A stretch of DNA of 64,000 nt from Wolbachia endosymbiont of Diaphorina citri. Its GTDB lineage: Bacteria > Pseudomonadota > Alphaproteobacteria > Rickettsiales > Anaplasmataceae. Numbering within the stretch: position 1 is the stretch's first letter; the number at the start of each line of letters is the position of its first letter. Location of the stretch: NCBI RefSeq assembly GCF_013096535.2, contig NZ_CP051265.2, forward strand, positions 1,478,469 through 1,542,468, given 5' to 3'. Below the pieces are notes generated by a model. The model was not told where the DNA came from. It worked only from the letters and a program-made list of their open reading frames with translations, and did not search any database. Positions 56,857 to 64,000 of the stretch are shown here, piece by piece. The position numbers and the translations under genes are program-made.

Positions 56857-57648
56857 TTAAATCCTATCTAACTTGACGTAGCCAAGCACTGCACACTCAT
56901 TCCCCAGAACCACAACATCCTCTCTTGGCTCGATTAATTCTACGTTTTCTACACCATCTACAAATAGATTCGCTATTATCCAAGATCTTGTTACGTTCCA
57001 TCCCAACCTTTTGCTTGCTTCAAACTTCTTAATGAACTGCTTCTTGATTTCCTCCTTTGATATTATAGGACTTATACTCATTCTGCTGTGAATATCTATT
57101 TCCGTAATATTGCAACCAATGACTGTTACTGTATCTGTTAAAACCCTTATATCATCTCTAGTAACCTGCTTTCTTATAATTTCAAGTAGCTCTTCTGGCA
57201 GTGTGGATAATTGTGTTGATAAGATTGAAATTTGTACTTTTCCTGGTATAGGTGATTCTACCAATGCATCTTTTACTCTACTATCTGCTGACAGTGCATG
57301 ATATTTATAATATTCCTTACTTCCTCCTGTTGACCAACCTGCTATTTTTGCTTTTACCCTCTTTCTAAATCGTTCGTCATCTTCTTCTTTCTGCCTCTCT
57401 ACTCCATAAAATTCAGCCAAATTATCAAGATCTTCTCCCGTTGCAAATTTAAGTAAATTACCCTTTACAGCTTCGCTTATCCTTTGTCTGAGCAAAAGTT
57501 CTCTCCACGCTGCTACTTCCAGAACCTTCATTGCTGGATCGGATTCTACTAATCCTGAAAAGGTTTCATCTCTACGGACCAATTCTTCCTTCATTCTCGA
57601 AAAGATTTCCTCAAAGTTCAGTGGCTCGATAATATTTGGCTGCTGCAT
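56857..57648 (-). CDS. Baseplate assembly protein J (P2 gpJ family)
   Basis: 263 residues, with the signature LDNLAEFYGVER and KRVKAKIAGWSTGGSKEYYKYHALS, then VKDALVESPIPGKVQISIL. gpJ forms the baseplate wedge together with W and I. Two nt separate it from W. Confidence 0.9.
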   Translation of the reverse strand: MQQPNIIEPLNFEEIFSRMKEELVRRDETFSGLVESDPAMKVLEVAAWRELLLRQRISEAVKGNLLKFATGEDLDNLAEFYGVERQKEEDDERFRKRVKAKIAGWSTGGSKEYYKYHALSADSRVKDALVESPIPGKVQISILSTQLSTLPEELLEIIRKQVTRDDIRVLTDTVTVIGCNITEIDIHSRMSISPIISKEEIKKQFIKKFEASKRLGWNVTRSWIIANLFVDGVENVELIEPREDVVVLGNECAVLGYVKLDRI

Positions 57649-57650
57649 CT

Positions 57651-57986
57651 TTATACCACAATCCCATCAAAGCGAATGTTTTTCCCACTTGGCACGTATA
57701 ATCCTTCCAGGTCAAGCGTTACTTTTCCCTCTTTTACTTCTGTAATTTTTACTTTTTCTAATTTAAACCTTTTTTCCCATTTTTCCAAAGCCTCTGCTGT
57801 TGCTGCATATATCTCAAGTGTTAAATCTCTATTTATCGGTTTATCAACTAATTCAAGTAGCCTTGAACCATAACTTCTCCTCATTATTCTACTGTTTACT
57901 GGAGTGGTTAATATATCAATTATTGATTGTTTAAGATGGTCTAAACCTTCCAATTCCTTTCCACTAGTAGCACTCATACCACGCAT
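57651..57986 (-). CDS. Baseplate protein W (gp25-like lysozyme fold)
   Basis: 111 residues with DHLKQSIIDILTTPVNSRIMRRSYGSRL, the conserved GPW/gp25 core (about residues 15-45), and a hydrophobic beta C-terminus. gp25/W binds the wedge. Adjacent to J and PAAR as in P2. Confidence 0.9.
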   Translation of the reverse strand: MRGMSATSGKELEGLDHLKQSIIDILTTPVNSRIMRRSYGSRLLELVDKPINRDLTLEIYAATAEALEKWEKRFKLEKVKITEVKEGKVTLDLEGLYVPSGKNIRFDGIVV

Positions 57987-57991
57987 CTTTT

Positions 57992-58246
57992 TTACCCTAC
58001 AAATACATTTTTGCTATTACCCATCACATAAAAACCACACGATACTAAATCTCCTGTTCTCACTACACCAATACCATTCACAAATACTCTGTTTGAACCT
58101 TGTACTATCGTCTCTCCCAAAGTTGCAATATCACCTTTTCGACACACAGATCTTCCTTTCTCAAAAACATTGCTGCTTCCACTCATACAAACATGAGCTG
58201 GTATTCCACTGCAATAATCTCCTACACAAGCTACTGTTTTTCCCAT
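57992..58246 (-). CDS. PAAR-like spike protein
   Basis: 84 residues, Gly- and Cys-rich, with the PAAR pattern (VACVGDYCSGIPAHV, RKGDIATLGETIVQGS, VNGIGVVRTGDLVSCG). It would sharpen the tip of the V spike. Between V and W. Confidence 0.85.
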   Translation of the reverse strand: MGKTVACVGDYCSGIPAHVCMSGSSNVFEKGRSVCRKGDIATLGETIVQGSNRVFVNGIGVVRTGDLVSCGFYVMGNSKNVFVG

Positions 58247-58251
58247 GTATT

Positions 58252-58716
58252 TTAATTTAGGTCTATTCTACTTCCTTTCAGTTTTATTCCACTTTTTGTC
58301 ATCTCTATGCTCGATTCCCCAGCCTTCAGTGTTATTTTATCTACTACTTCAATCTCTAAATGATGTTTATCTTTATCGTATGACAACTTTGTTCCATCTT
58401 GAAACTTCACACTATTTATTTCTTTTTTATTCTCTGGTGCAGAGTATTTTTCCTGGTATATCCCTCCTAACACCACTCCTAACGATAATTCGCCAAGAGG
58501 AGAAAATATCATAACCTGTTCACCGATATCTGGTGGAGACCAATCTCTATCTTTTCCTGCTTTATTTGTTATCCACGGTAAATAATCTGTTAAAAATTCG
58601 CCTATTTTAATTCTTACTTTTGCTTTTTCATAATCTACTTCTTTTACAAGCCCTATTCGTACAATGTTTGCTAATTTTCTTTGCAGCTCTGAAATAGCAA
58701 AATTACTCTCTAACAT
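58252..58716 (-). CDS. Baseplate assembly protein V (spike, P2 gpV family)
   Basis: 154 residues, OB-fold start (NIVRIGLVKEVDYEKAKVRIKIG), then DWSPPDIGEQVMIFSPLGE and a repeat-like beta C-terminus (KLSYDKDKHHLEIEVVDKI). Membrane-piercing spike. Overlaps the upstream gene by 14 nt. Confidence 0.88.
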   Translation of the reverse strand: MLESNFAISELQRKLANIVRIGLVKEVDYEKAKVRIKIGEFLTDYLPWITNKAGKDRDWSPPDIGEQVMIFSPLGELSLGVVLGGIYQEKYSAPENKKEINSVKFQDGTKLSYDKDKHHLEIEVVDKITLKAGESSIEMTKSGIKLKGSRIDLN

Positions 58717-59173
58717 TTTCTCCTATTGTAATCGTATGTGGCTTAATCTTATTTTCTGTCCATATCGATTTACCTAAATGAAGCTGATGATTCCAATCAA
58801 CCATCCACACCAAATATGCATCTAATTCTGGTCTAAATCCATCAGGCTCTGCAGAAAGAAATTCAGCCGGAGATACATTCTTTTCCCAGGTATTCTTGTT
58901 CACTACTCTTGCTACTTCTGCTGCTAATGACCTTACAACTAACGAGGAATCCTCTACTGTTCCATCAACTACAATTCTCGCTTCAAATCTTGCTTTCAGC
59001 GCTAATTCTTCTGTTCCAGGATCATGTCCTTTTTCAAATCCGCTAAGTTCCACAAACACCGCTGGCGCTAATAATTCTTTCCTTATCGATGGATAAATTT
59101 CACAAGTTTGAATTGCTGGTATTTCTTTCTTCAGCGTAGTGCAGATTGCGTTATGCAAATCTTTAAAATTCAT
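58703..59173 (-). CDS. Tail protein, probably tail terminator (gpU position)
   Basis: 156 residues, no motif I can assign firmly. Length, mixed alpha/beta look (LHNAICTTLKKEIPAI..., LALKARFEARIVVDG) and position between Z and V fit a tail terminator such as lambda U. Overlaps Z by ATGA. Confidence 0.5.
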   Translation of the reverse strand: MNFKDLHNAICTTLKKEIPAIQTCEIYPSIRKELLAPAVFVELSGFEKGHDPGTEELALKARFEARIVVDGTVEDSSLVVRSLAAEVARVVNKNTWEKNVSPAEFLSAEPDGFRPELDAYLVWMVDWNHQLHLGKSIWTENKIKPHTITIGENVRE

Positions 59174-59661
59174 ATATTTCTTGTAATATCACGTTCAAAG
59201 AACTTTTCAAACACTTCCTCAACCTCATAATTAACAAGATTCCCTATTATCCTTGAAGCCTCTGGTTCCAGTGGTAGTTTTACTTCCTTTATTGGCAATG
59301 CTGCTCTTCCTTCACGTTTAAAAATACCGCTATTTCCTTTTGGCATAACTGCTGCAAATCCTCCTATAAACTCATGCTTTCCTACTTTCGATCCTCTTCT
59401 TGTTTTTTGTATTTTACCAATTGTCGATGCTTTAATGTCATAGAGATTTGCTCTAATTAACACTTCTAATCTGCTAGTTTTCGCCTTAAAAATTCTTAAT
59501 CTCTTTCTTATCAAACTTTTCTTTTCCTCACTGATTTCCTTAGCTGCTTTTGATTTTAGCCATATTGCTGTTTTGTTCAGCGCTTTTGTAACTGCCAGTT
59601 TTATTTTTTGCTCTTTTCTTTCAATATTGGAGATTATTTCATTAATATTGTTACTAATCAC
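59170..59661 (-). CDS. Minor tail protein Z (GPZ)
   Basis: 163 residues: a helical basic N-terminus (VTKALNKTAIWLKSKAAKEI) and a beta C-terminus typical of the GPZ family, which joins tail to head. Overlaps the joining gene by 4 nt. Confidence 0.8.
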   Translation of the reverse strand: MISNNINEIISNIERKEQKIKLAVTKALNKTAIWLKSKAAKEISEEKKSLIRKRLRIFKAKTSRLEVLIRANLYDIKASTIGKIQKTRRGSKVGKHEFIGGFAAVMPKGNSGIFKREGRAALPIKEVKLPLEPEASRIIGNLVNYEVEEVFEKFFERDITRNI

Positions 59662-59972
59662 ACACTTTCTATTGCCTCAATTTTTAATATTTTACCTGAA
59701 GAATCTTTCAATGGTTGTTCAAAAATCTTGTAGAACCTTTTTTCAATCTTGATATAATCACCTATGCTAAAGGAAGTAACGTCCTGATCACGTATTTCTA
59801 TAGAAGCAATTTGCTGAGTTAATTCTCCACCTGCACCTAAAGAGTACGTAGTCTCAGGACATTTAATTAGCACTTTTATTTTACGAATGCCCTCCTTATT
59901 TTTATTACAATATGTGGCTTCCACTCCTAAATGCTCAAAACAATCTTCCAATAATTTTCCTATATTCATCAA
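59658..59972 (-). CDS. Head-tail joining protein (gpFII-like)
   Basis: 104 residues, small beta-barrel look (IASIEIRDQDVTSFSIGDYI, FYKIFEQPLKDSSGKIL). Position after capsid and before Z is that of lambda FII. Overlaps the capsid stop by ATGA. Confidence 0.7.
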   Translation of the reverse strand: MMNIGKLLEDCFEHLGVEATYCNKNKEGIRKIKVLIKCPETTYSLGAGGELTQQIASIEIRDQDVTSFSIGDYIKIEKRFYKIFEQPLKDSSGKILKIEAIESV

Positions 59973-60973
59973 CTAGAACTAATTTTTACCAAAATGGCCG
60001 GACGATGGCACATTGGCAGAGGATTTGACTGCGTATGTAAATCGGTCCCTCTATCGAATCTTCTCGGCTCTTGTTTTGCGTATAGTGGCTGTCCAAGAGT
60101 ATTTACTGTCTCATTAAAATCTGCTGGTGCAAAATATGTTGTAAATGTGCTTGCTGTTCCTACTGGAAAACAGTGCCCTGTATCTTTCTCAATAAATCTT
60201 CTAACCGTTCCTTCAGGGCCAGTTGCTTGCCCTCTATATTCCTCAAATGTTATGCCACAGAACGTAAATCCTGACCTCATATCATTCCGAAGTGCTGCTC
60301 CTTCTTGCCATCTTTCGTATGCTTCTTTCACTTTACTATGCGAAGTTAATGCATCAAAAAACTCAGGGCTTACCAAAGCATGAATCCCGGTCATATATTC
60401 ACCACTTAGATTATCTTCAATATGCCGCAATACTTCTAGACATTTACGCTTGACATCGGTTGTCGCTGTTCCTAGTGCAAAATTTACTACTTTTGGTGTT
60501 ATTTCAAATTCGTTGTACAGATTTAGTAATTCTGACCCATCAGCATCTAAAATTATTCCTTTCAGCGCTCCCATCCGCAAATGCTCCAACGTTATTGCAT
60601 GTTTATTTCTCATTAGCTGCAAATGGTCAGTTATTACATCTGCCAGCGCTTTCAGTTCACTCTCTGATCCAAATGCCCTTATTCCTTGTACTTCCTCTGG
60701 CAGTACTACATCATCATGTGGAATATGTGGAATCGTAAACGTTCTTACCTTTCTTTTTCCTCTTTTTCCTACTGTTGCTGGCGCCCCTGGAACTTGCGTT
60801 GGTAGTAAACTTAAAACTCCGTTATGTTCTTCTATTGTAATATGTCTAAATCTTACTGACCTATTTGGAAATAAATTTAAATTTTCAACCCGTCCATAAT
60901 TTATCGGCAATATATTCATCGCATTTGTTAGTGCCGTCATGCTAAATGCTGTATTTGTAAATGGATTTTGCAT
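59969..60973 (-). CDS. Major capsid protein E
   Basis: 334 residues from ATG 60973, which has AGGGGGA upstream; the frame is open 27 codons further into the decoration gene but without a site. Recognised by MQNPFTNTAFSM, RTFTIPHIPHDD, the long helix LADVITDHLQLMRNKHAIT and the C-terminal RPAILVKI. It forms the capsid shell (gpE family). Confidence 0.92.
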   Translation of the reverse strand: MQNPFTNTAFSMTALTNAMNILPINYGRVENLNLFPNRSVRFRHITIEEHNGVLSLLPTQVPGAPATVGKRGKRKVRTFTIPHIPHDDVVLPEEVQGIRAFGSESELKALADVITDHLQLMRNKHAITLEHLRMGALKGIILDADGSELLNLYNEFEITPKVVNFALGTATTDVKRKCLEVLRHIEDNLSGEYMTGIHALVSPEFFDALTSHSKVKEAYERWQEGAALRNDMRSGFTFCGITFEEYRGQATGPEGTVRRFIEKDTGHCFPVGTASTFTTYFAPADFNETVNTLGQPLYAKQEPRRFDRGTDLHTQSNPLPMCHRPAILVKISSS

Positions 60974-61016
60974 TTTTTCTTTTCCCCCTTTGTGTTTTTT
61001 ATTGTTTAATATAGCT

Positions 61017-61388
61017 TTAGGCCGCTTTACGGATAATGATTCCTCGTCCTTCAAGTTGCTTTATTGCTGTAGCTTTCTGTTCTTCAGTAATATTTGCTGG
61101 CCACACAACTGCATGATCAGCTAGCATGGCACCACGAGCAATAATTACTCCTTTACTATTTTCCTTTGCGTTTACATCGCTTGCTATCACTCCTATCGCC
61201 GTTTGTGTACCATCTGTGGCAGTTGGATTTAAAGCTTTAATAAAACCATCTTTAGTATCATAACCAACTACTGTTCCCAGCTTTAGATTTTGTCCCTTGG
61301 CTACTGTTATCTGATCTCTTGAATATAAGTTGGACACTTCATATTTCAGAAGATCTCCTAAATTATTTCCTTCAGTTATACTTATCAT
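61017..61388 (-). CDS. Head decoration protein D
   Basis: 123 residues with the gpD pattern: QNLKLGTVVGYD, a Thr/Gly middle (TATDGTQTAIGVIASDV) and ARGAMLADHAVVW. It stabilises the expanded capsid. Followed by E at 44 nt. Confidence 0.88.
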   Translation of the reverse strand: MISITEGNNLGDLLKYEVSNLYSRDQITVAKGQNLKLGTVVGYDTKDGFIKALNPTATDGTQTAIGVIASDVNAKENSKGVIIARGAMLADHAVVWPANITEEQKATAIKQLEGRGIIIRKAA

Positions 61389-61462
61389 GTCTTTTTCTCT
61401 CCTTTTTTTATTTTTTTACCGCCATATTTGTGGTTGTTATACACGGCGGTTATACACATACT

Positions 61463-61741
61463 TTAAATGTTTGATTGCCCACGACTTTTCGCTACCTGCA
61501 TCATCAACTCTTCTCCTGAATTCTGTGGTATTGCACTCAGTATCTCTGTCTTTTTCGTTCGCTCTGCAAGTAATTCCATTAAAACCTCCCTTGCTTGCTC
61601 AACACTTACACTTTGCTCAATAAATTCTCCTATCTTTTCTGGCATCTTCGATAAATTACATAAACGTATTAATTCAAGAACTTCAGTACGATACTTGGTT
61701 AAATTATCAGTTTCTAGGTCATTTGTAGTTTGTTCATTCAT
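61463..61741 (-). CDS. Nested scaffold protein (Nu3-like), internal start
   Basis: ATG 61741 in the protease frame is preceded by AGGAG with a 7-nt spacer (61749-61753). The 92-residue product, beginning MNEQTTNDLE, would be the free scaffold, exactly as lambda Nu3 is made from within C. Confidence 0.55.
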   Translation of the reverse strand: MNEQTTNDLETDNLTKYRTEVLELIRLCNLSKMPEKIGEFIEQSVSVEQAREVLMELLAERTKKTEILSAIPQNSGEELMMQVAKSRGQSNI

Positions 61742-62503
61742 AGTAATACTCCTATTTTTATTAATAGATGAAAGAATTGTCATTCCGTCTGCAAGGCCTA
61801 TTTCTACTGCTTTCTCCCCAAAATATAGCCCTGCCTCTGTTGATCGAATCTTTTCAATTGAAAGACCTCTGTTCCTTGCTATTAGCTGCAAAAACATTTC
61901 ATATAGTCGGTCTACTTCTTTTTGTAAGCTTCCCAGACTTTCAGACGTCATTGGCTCATGTGGATTTAAATCATTCTTTCGACTACCAGCAAAGATTGTG
62001 GTATACTTAATACCTTGCTTTTCATCAAACCTACTTTGATCTATGTGACTTGCTATTACTCCAACACTTCCTACTCCTGAAGTTCTACTCACAAATACCT
62101 TCTCAGTGCTAGAAGCTATAGCGTACGCTGCAGAATATGCATCATCATTTGCTATCGCTATTATCCTCTTTTTTCCTCTTGCACTATAGATAAAATCAGC
62201 TAAGTCAAATACTCCATTTACCTCTCCTCCTGGGCTATCTATGTCCAGTAAAATAGTCTCTATACTACTATCTGCTAATGCTTGTGCAATTTGTTCTTCT
62301 ATTTGCTCATATGATGTCATCCCAAGCATTTCATCAAACGCACCTGGTTTTTTCGTCAAGATTCCATGAATTGGTATAATTGCAGTTCTTTCTACGTTAC
62401 TTTTGATAGAGTGATTTTTGAAAATTGGCTGTTTTCCTTTGTATAGCGATAGTAGCTCAAAACTCCTTGGTTCAAGCATTAATGGCTTTCCTAAGAGCAT
62501 CAT
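61463..62503 (-). CDS. S49 capsid protease with C-terminal scaffold (gpC/Nu3-like)
   Basis: 346 residues. Residues about 45-255 form a SppA/S49 protease: LLDIDSPGGEVNG, the catalytic Ser in DDAYSAAYAIASS, GVGSVGVIASH, and a later Lys. The C-terminal 92 residues are helical and highly charged, as in a scaffold. A gene for scaffold appears nested (61463-61741). Its start overlaps portal by ATGA. Confidence 0.9.
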   Translation of the reverse strand: MMLLGKPLMLEPRSFELLSLYKGKQPIFKNHSIKSNVERTAIIPIHGILTKKPGAFDEMLGMTSYEQIEEQIAQALADSSIETILLDIDSPGGEVNGVFDLADFIYSARGKKRIIAIANDDAYSAAYAIASSTEKVFVSRTSGVGSVGVIASHIDQSRFDEKQGIKYTTIFAGSRKNDLNPHEPMTSESLGSLQKEVDRLYEMFLQLIARNRGLSIEKIRSTEAGLYFGEKAVEIGLADGMTILSSINKNRSITMNEQTTNDLETDNLTKYRTEVLELIRLCNLSKMPEKIGEFIEQSVSVEQAREVLMELLAERTKKTEILSAIPQNSGEELMMQVAKSRGQSNI

Positions 62504-63906
62504 AATCCTTTACAATCAGAGTCAAACATTAAGTTGAGACTATTTGCACGACTCTGATCTTCTGCTATTTCTTGATCTATTTCTTCTACATCGTAACCCA
62601 TTTCTGATACTACTTCCGATCGACTTTTGAAGCCATTCCTTACTGCCATTTGCTGTGCTTGTTGATCTTTTAAAGGATCCACCCAATCAAATCCCTGTGG
62701 TATCCATTTTACTTCTTCTTTCGCTGCTTTTACTACTTTTTCATCTATACGGAGTTCTCCACAAAGTACTGCTAATTCTAGCCATCTATTCCAAATAGGT
62801 CTACAAAACTGGAACACTATCACGTTATGCTGTAACATTGCACACCTTCTGCGAAACTCTATCAGCCCTGCTCGAATGGATGAATAATTAACACCGGTTA
62901 AATCTCCTGTTAGCTGCTCATATGTTATCCCTGTACCAATCGCTATTGCTCTGAGTTGCTGTCTCATAAACGCTTCATAACTTCCTCCAACATCTGATGG
63001 CTCTGAAAATTTTATATCTTCTCCTGGGTCTAAAAGCTGCATTGTTCCAGGTTCCAGTCCAGATAGTGCTACTCCTTGCTCATTACTTTCACTTTCTCCC
63101 ATGATATTTGCTTCTGGATCAAGTCTTGTAATAAACCCTGCAAACATCGCTGCTGTCTTTTTTCTCACTAATTCTGCATCATCGTATTGATCAAGCTCAT
63201 AAAGTTTCAGCAGTATATTAGAAAGCCAAGGCTCCCCTCTGATTTGCCCAGGTCTTAAAGGTTTATAGATATGTAAAACATCATTTGCCGGTACTCTAAC
63301 TGATTCTCCAAACGAACCTTCACCTGGGTGCTCTCTAAATAGGTAATAAGCTTCTCTTTGACCAAGTCGGTTAAATTCAATACCACTACGAATAATATTG
63401 CCGTTCGCAAGAGTCTGATTGCTTTTGTTATCTAAATGCTCTGATTCCAATACTTGAAGTTGCAATGGTACAGAAAATCCATCTTCGAGTTTACGATTTC
63501 GGAGGCGTACAAAACACTCTCCACCTTCTATCATGCTCCTACATACCAGAGCTTGTAATCCATAAAAATCACTTACTCCGCTACTGTCTGCTTCATCTGT
63601 CCATTTTAGCCATAATTCTTGTACTTTCTTTCGAAATTCTCCATCTCTTGCTTTTGATTGCGGTTTTATTCCTGTTCCAATAGAGTTACTTACTATCGTA
63701 TCAATTATATTTGCAGCGTAAGGATTTTTTCTCACCATATCACGTGATCTACTACGTAAAGTTTCAAGGTTTTGAGACAGCAAATTGTTTATACTTCCTA
63801 ACTCTGGTTGAAAGTGAAAAAATCTTCTTCCTGAGCCTGCTGCATCCCACGCTGAGCTTTTTATCTTTGGTTTGTTAAATAATTGCTTGAAGGTTTTTAG
63901 CAGCAT
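62500..63906 (-). CDS. Phage portal protein (gpB, lambda family)
   Basis: 468 residues, full length. Recognised by SAWDAAGSGRR, RSRDMVRKNPYAANIIDTIVSNSIGTG split over about residues 51-77, VLESEHLD, and GVNYSSIRAGLIEFRR. It forms the DNA entry ring. Its start follows the gpW stop directly with no gene between. Confidence 0.95.
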   Translation of the reverse strand: MLLKTFKQLFNKPKIKSSAWDAAGSGRRFFHFQPELGSINNLLSQNLETLRSRSRDMVRKNPYAANIIDTIVSNSIGTGIKPQSKARDGEFRKKVQELWLKWTDEADSSGVSDFYGLQALVCRSMIEGGECFVRLRNRKLEDGFSVPLQLQVLESEHLDNKSNQTLANGNIIRSGIEFNRLGQREAYYLFREHPGEGSFGESVRVPANDVLHIYKPLRPGQIRGEPWLSNILLKLYELDQYDDAELVRKKTAAMFAGFITRLDPEANIMGESESNEQGVALSGLEPGTMQLLDPGEDIKFSEPSDVGGSYEAFMRQQLRAIAIGTGITYEQLTGDLTGVNYSSIRAGLIEFRRRCAMLQHNVIVFQFCRPIWNRWLELAVLCGELRIDEKVVKAAKEEVKWIPQGFDWVDPLKDQQAQQMAVRNGFKSRSEVVSEMGYDVEEIDQEIAEDQSRANSLNLMFDSDCKGL

Positions 63907-64000
63907 TTATAAAATTCCTTTACTCGTTGAAAAAACAATTTTCCTCTTTGGCCTCATGCCTGCAACTTTTAACTCAGCCTTAATTCGTTGTCTTAAATTC
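63907..64000 (-). CDS. gpW-like joining protein, 3' end only; runs off the right edge
   Basis: The frame gives 30 residues (LRQRIKAELKVAGMRPKRK...) that match the C-terminus of the gpW protein at 836-1060. Its stop TAA touches the portal ATG. Confidence 0.8.
   Translation of the reverse strand, partial: NLRQRIKAELKVAGMRPKRKIVFSTSKGIL

Noticed and set aside
1..64000. tRNA, rRNA or tmRNA genes
   Set aside because: No cloverleaf or conserved rRNA sequence was noticed; a covariance scan would be decisive.

Overview
This window is almost certainly from a Wolbachia chromosome. It is AT-rich and carries phage WO structural modules, many ankyrin-repeat genes, SNF2/RepA/patatin/RadC/dual-HTH genes typical of WO prophages, IS110, IS256, IS5 and IS3 elements, and a cytoplasmic-incompatibility (cif) gene pair. 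Assignment is by recognising gene families and order; no search was run. No tRNA, rRNA or CRISPR array was seen.

Layout. (1) 1-6.7 kb, minus strand: the start of a WO head module running off the left edge (RuvC-like resolvase, ParB-methyltransferase, small terminase, ankyrin gene, large terminase, gpW, GH25 muramidase, portal). The ankyrin gene and the large terminase are both frameshifted. (2) 6.9-15 kb, plus strand: SNF2 helicase, a 2 kb gene-poor gap, a small ORF, then a Toprim/RepA-like replication gene split by one in-frame stop. The two divergent sides share a near-identical 28-nt element. (3) 15-17.5 kb: scrap zone with a 5' group II intron fragment, truncated IS3, complete IS5 and a decapitated ankyrin gene. 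(4) 17.5-32.4 kb: accessory genes (small membrane protein, patatin phospholipase, three dual-XRE regulators, RadC, Rpn-type nuclease) and one 391-codon gene split by four head-to-tail IS110 copies. (5) 32.5-44.6 kb: a cifA-cifB operon with a giant 2777-aa CifB (two PD-(D/E)XK domains, hydrophobic toxin-like segment, about 20 ankyrins, latrotoxin-type C-terminus; Type V architecture), a 47-codon ORF behind it, and a divergent 441-aa gene paralogous to the IS110-split gene. (6) 44.8-50.2 kb: ExoD-like protein and a membrane-protein gene broken by a nested IS256 pair. (7) 50.4-64 kb, minus strand: an ankyrin-collagen hybrid, then a second WO module read right to left: gpW, portal, protease/scaffold, decoration, capsid, joining, tail Z, V, PAAR, W, J, I, two ankyrin genes, DUF2924 and large serine recombinase.

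How it works together. The right module looks intact from gpW through the integrase; the left one is decaying. The central 15-50 kb is the eukaryotic-association/accessory region, where host-interaction genes (cif, ankyrins, patatin) sit among mobile elements. The most notable items are the Type V cif operon, the IS110 tandem array whose upstream region carries 7-nt matches to both its target and donor junctions (candidate bridge-RNA guides), and a family of paralogous proteins, one member of which lies divergent from cifA.
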